Shown here in pieces: positions 62,563 to 64,000 of a stretch of DNA of 64,000 bases. The first letter of the stretch is position 1. Each line of letters begins with the position of its first letter. A program made the translations under genes and the position numbers. Location of the stretch: positions 62,001 through 126,000 of the forward strand of contig NZ_JAKILA010000002.1 of the NCBI RefSeq assembly GCF_023283885.1, given 5' to 3'. Origin of the DNA: Shewanella basaltis (GTDB lineage: Bacteria; Pseudomonadota; Gammaproteobacteria; Enterobacterales; Shewanellaceae). Below the pieces are notes generated by a model, which was given only the letters and a program-made list of their open reading frames with translations, was not told the origin of the DNA and made no database searches.

Positions 62563-62580
62563 TTGGCACGAATGATGAAT
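62563..62580 (+). promoter_or_regulatory. Candidate sigma-54 promoter of the nitrate-binding protein gene
   Basis: TTGGCACGA fits the -24 element exactly. The -12 element at the right distance reads ATGAA rather than TTGCA, so the conserved GC is GA, which weakens the call. Transcription would start near 62589. Confidence 0.4.
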
Positions 62581-62599
62581 GTTAAACTTTGCACTATTA

Positions 62600-62729
62600 A
62601 ATAACTCTTTGGGGGTTATTAAGTTAGCAAATTATCCTTAACTAACTGAAATGTATGGTGTACTAAAAGTAATTTTTAGCAAAGGCGCTATCGAGATATT
62701 CCTTAATGGGTATCCGAGGCGCTTTTTTT
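62600..62729 (+). promoter_or_regulatory. Structured leader with terminator, possible nitrate attenuator
   Basis: Between the promoter and the start codon are a hairpin AATAACTC/GGGTTATT (62600-62620), a second AGTTAG/CTAACT (62622-62647), and a longer imperfect hairpin (62681-62722) that runs into seven T (62723-62729), 31 bp before the start codon. This is the layout of nitrate-assimilation leaders controlled by ANTAR antiterminators such as NasR/NasT. I could not match the ANTAR hexaloop rules confidently. Confidence 0.5.
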
Positions 62730-62759
62730 ATGGGCAATTTTCATCAATGGGGAATTAAC

Positions 62760-64000
62760 ATGAATTGGACAGCATCGTTAACGCAGCACATTATTAGACC
62801 GTTATTACTGGGAATGAGTATTGGAGCAGGTTTATGTATTTCCTCTGCTTCAGCTGAAGTCGGCTATCCAGAAAAAGAAGAACTTAAATTTGGCTTTATT
62901 AAATTAACAGACATGGCTCCCATTGCGATTGCATACGAAAAAGGCTACTTCGAAGAAGAAGGTTTGTATGTGAGTATAGAGGCGCAAGCTAATTGGAAAG
63001 TATTGTTAGATGGAGTGATTGATGGTCGTCTTGATGGCGCTCACATGCTTGCGGGCCAGCCCATTGCGGCAACCATAGGCTATGGTACTAAAGCGCATAT
63101 CATTACTCCGTTTTCAATGGACCTTAATGGTAATGCAATTACGGTATCAAATGATGTGTGGGCCAAAATGAAGCCACACATAGCAAAACAGCCCGATGGG
63201 TTGCCAGTGCACCCAATTAAAGCAGATTCATTAAAACCTGTTGTTGAGGAGTTTAAAGCCGCAGGTAAGCCTTTTAATATGGGCATGGTGTTTCCGGTGT
63301 CGACCCATAATTATGAGCTGCGATACTGGCTAGCTGCTGGGGGCATTCATCCAGGATTTTATGCACCGCATAAAGGTGACACGTCAGGGCAGATCGATGC
63401 ACAAGCACTATTGTCGGTAACCCCTCCTCCACAAATGCCCTCAACGCTTGAAGCTGGCACCATTAATGGGTATTGCGTAGGCGAGCCTTGGAATCAACAA
63501 GCGGTATTTAAAGGTATTGGTGTCCCTGTTGTCACCGATTATGAGATTTGGAAGGATAACCCTGAAAAAGTCTTTGGGATCACCGCTGAGTTTGCAGAAA
63601 AATACCCAAATACCACTATTCGTCTCACTCGTGCGTTGATCCGCGCGGCTAAATGGTTAGATGACAACAACAATGGTAATCGCCCTGAAGCGGTGAAAAT
63701 ACTATCGCAACCTAATTACGTTGGTGCCGATTATGAAGTGATCGCCAATAGCATGACCGGAACCTTCGAGTATGAAAAAGGCGATAAACGCGCAGTACCC
63801 GATTTCAACGTTTTCTTTAGACACAATGCCACTTACCCATACTATTCAGATGCAATTTGGTATTTAACTCAAATGCGTCGCTGGGGACAAATTGAGCAAG
63901 ATCAGTCCGATGAATGGTACAAAGAGGTCGCTGCAAAAGTATATCGTCCAGATATTTATGCTAAAGCCGCACAATCTTTGATTGACGATAAATTAATTCC
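62760..64000 (+). CDS. NrtA-like nitrate/bicarbonate ABC transporter substrate-binding protein (partial, right edge)
   Basis: The first 413 residues are visible. An N-terminal signal peptide (to about SASA|E, residue 33) is followed by a periplasmic binding domain of the NrtA/CmpA group: [54 protein letters not shown]. The family binds nitrate, nitrite or bicarbonate for an ABC importer. GGGGAATTAAC precedes the ATG. Permease and ATPase genes would lie beyond the edge. Nitrate is favoured by the NtrC-like and leader signals upstream, but that is inference. Confidence 0.88.
   Translation, partial: MNWTASLTQHIIRPLLLGMSIGAGLCISSASAEVGYPEKEELKFGFIKLTDMAPIAIAYEKGYFEEEGLYVSIEAQANWKVLLDGVIDGRLDGAHMLAGQPIAATIGYGTKAHIITPFSMDLNGNAITVSNDVWAKMKPHIAKQPDGLPVHPIKADSLKPVVEEFKAAGKPFNMGMVFPVSTHNYELRYWLAAGGIHPGFYAPHKGDTSGQIDAQALLSVTPPPQMPSTLEAGTINGYCVGEPWNQQAVFKGIGVPVVTDYEIWKDNPEKVFGITAEFAEKYPNTTIRLTRALIRAAKWLDDNNNGNRPEAVKILSQPNYVGADYEVIANSMTGTFEYEKGDKRAVPDFNVFFRHNATYPYYSDAIWYLTQMRRWGQIEQDQSDEWYKEVAAKVYRPDIYAKAAQSLIDDKLI

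Overview
The window is a stretch of a gammaproteobacterial chromosome, most probably Shewanella. The evidence is a long run of conserved housekeeping genes in typical gammaproteobacterial order (barA-rlmD-relA-mazG-pyrG-eno, ftsB-ispD-ispF-truD-surE-pcm-nlpD-rpoS, mutS, recA, alaS, csrA followed by Ser/Arg tRNAs), a riboflavin cluster with a RibBX-type fusion, a biotin-dependent oxaloacetate decarboxylase sodium pump, and modest GC content. No species is claimed.

Layout. 1-1821: accessory SMC-like ATPase with a zinc hook, running off the left edge. 2242-2500: candidate small mobile element abutting a leftward thioesterase/solute-binding pair. 3910-14029, all leftward: a beta-propeller GGDEF-EAL protein, an NYN nuclease-like protein, a two-gene RND efflux pump and a coiled-coil envelope protein. 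14616-24048: ettA, then rightward glyA, nrdR, ribD-ribE-ribBX-ribH-nusB and thiL-pgpA. 24122-32087, leftward: an unknown membrane-anchored protein, recN with two LexA boxes, an AEC transporter, a 57-residue orphan, yjaG and barA. 32208-46472, rightward: rlmD, relA, mazG, pyrG with an attenuator-like leader, eno, ftsB-ispD-ispF-truD-surE-pcm and nlpD-rpoS. 46566-56870: mutS (leftward), recA with a LexA box, a leftward three-gene operon with a LytS/LytTR-type signalling pair where recX often lies, then alaS and csrA. 57054-58490: two mobile-element-like repeats and six tRNA genes. 59233 to the right edge: oadG-oadA-oadB and the start of an NrtA-like nitrate-binding protein preceded by a structured control region.

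How the genes work together. Several parts of the stress and Csr circuit are present: the sensor kinase BarA, the RNA-binding regulator CsrA, RelA for (p)ppGpp and the stress sigma factor RpoS. SOS repair is represented by recA, recN and mutS. The ribD/E/BX/H set carries most of riboflavin synthesis, but the GTP cyclohydrolase half of RibBX lacks its zinc cysteines, so a separate RibA must exist elsewhere. OadGAB couples oxaloacetate decarboxylation to sodium export.

Beyond ordinary genes: three copies of one roughly 210-290 bp inverted-terminal-repeat element (14290, 28448, 57400), one copy of a second element with an apparent 4-bp target duplication (57054), and a candidate third (2242). 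The strongest leads for something undescribed are the pyrG leader, the nitrate control region, the signalling operon beside recA, and the truncated ATPase at the left edge. No CRISPR array, prophage or intact insertion sequence was seen.
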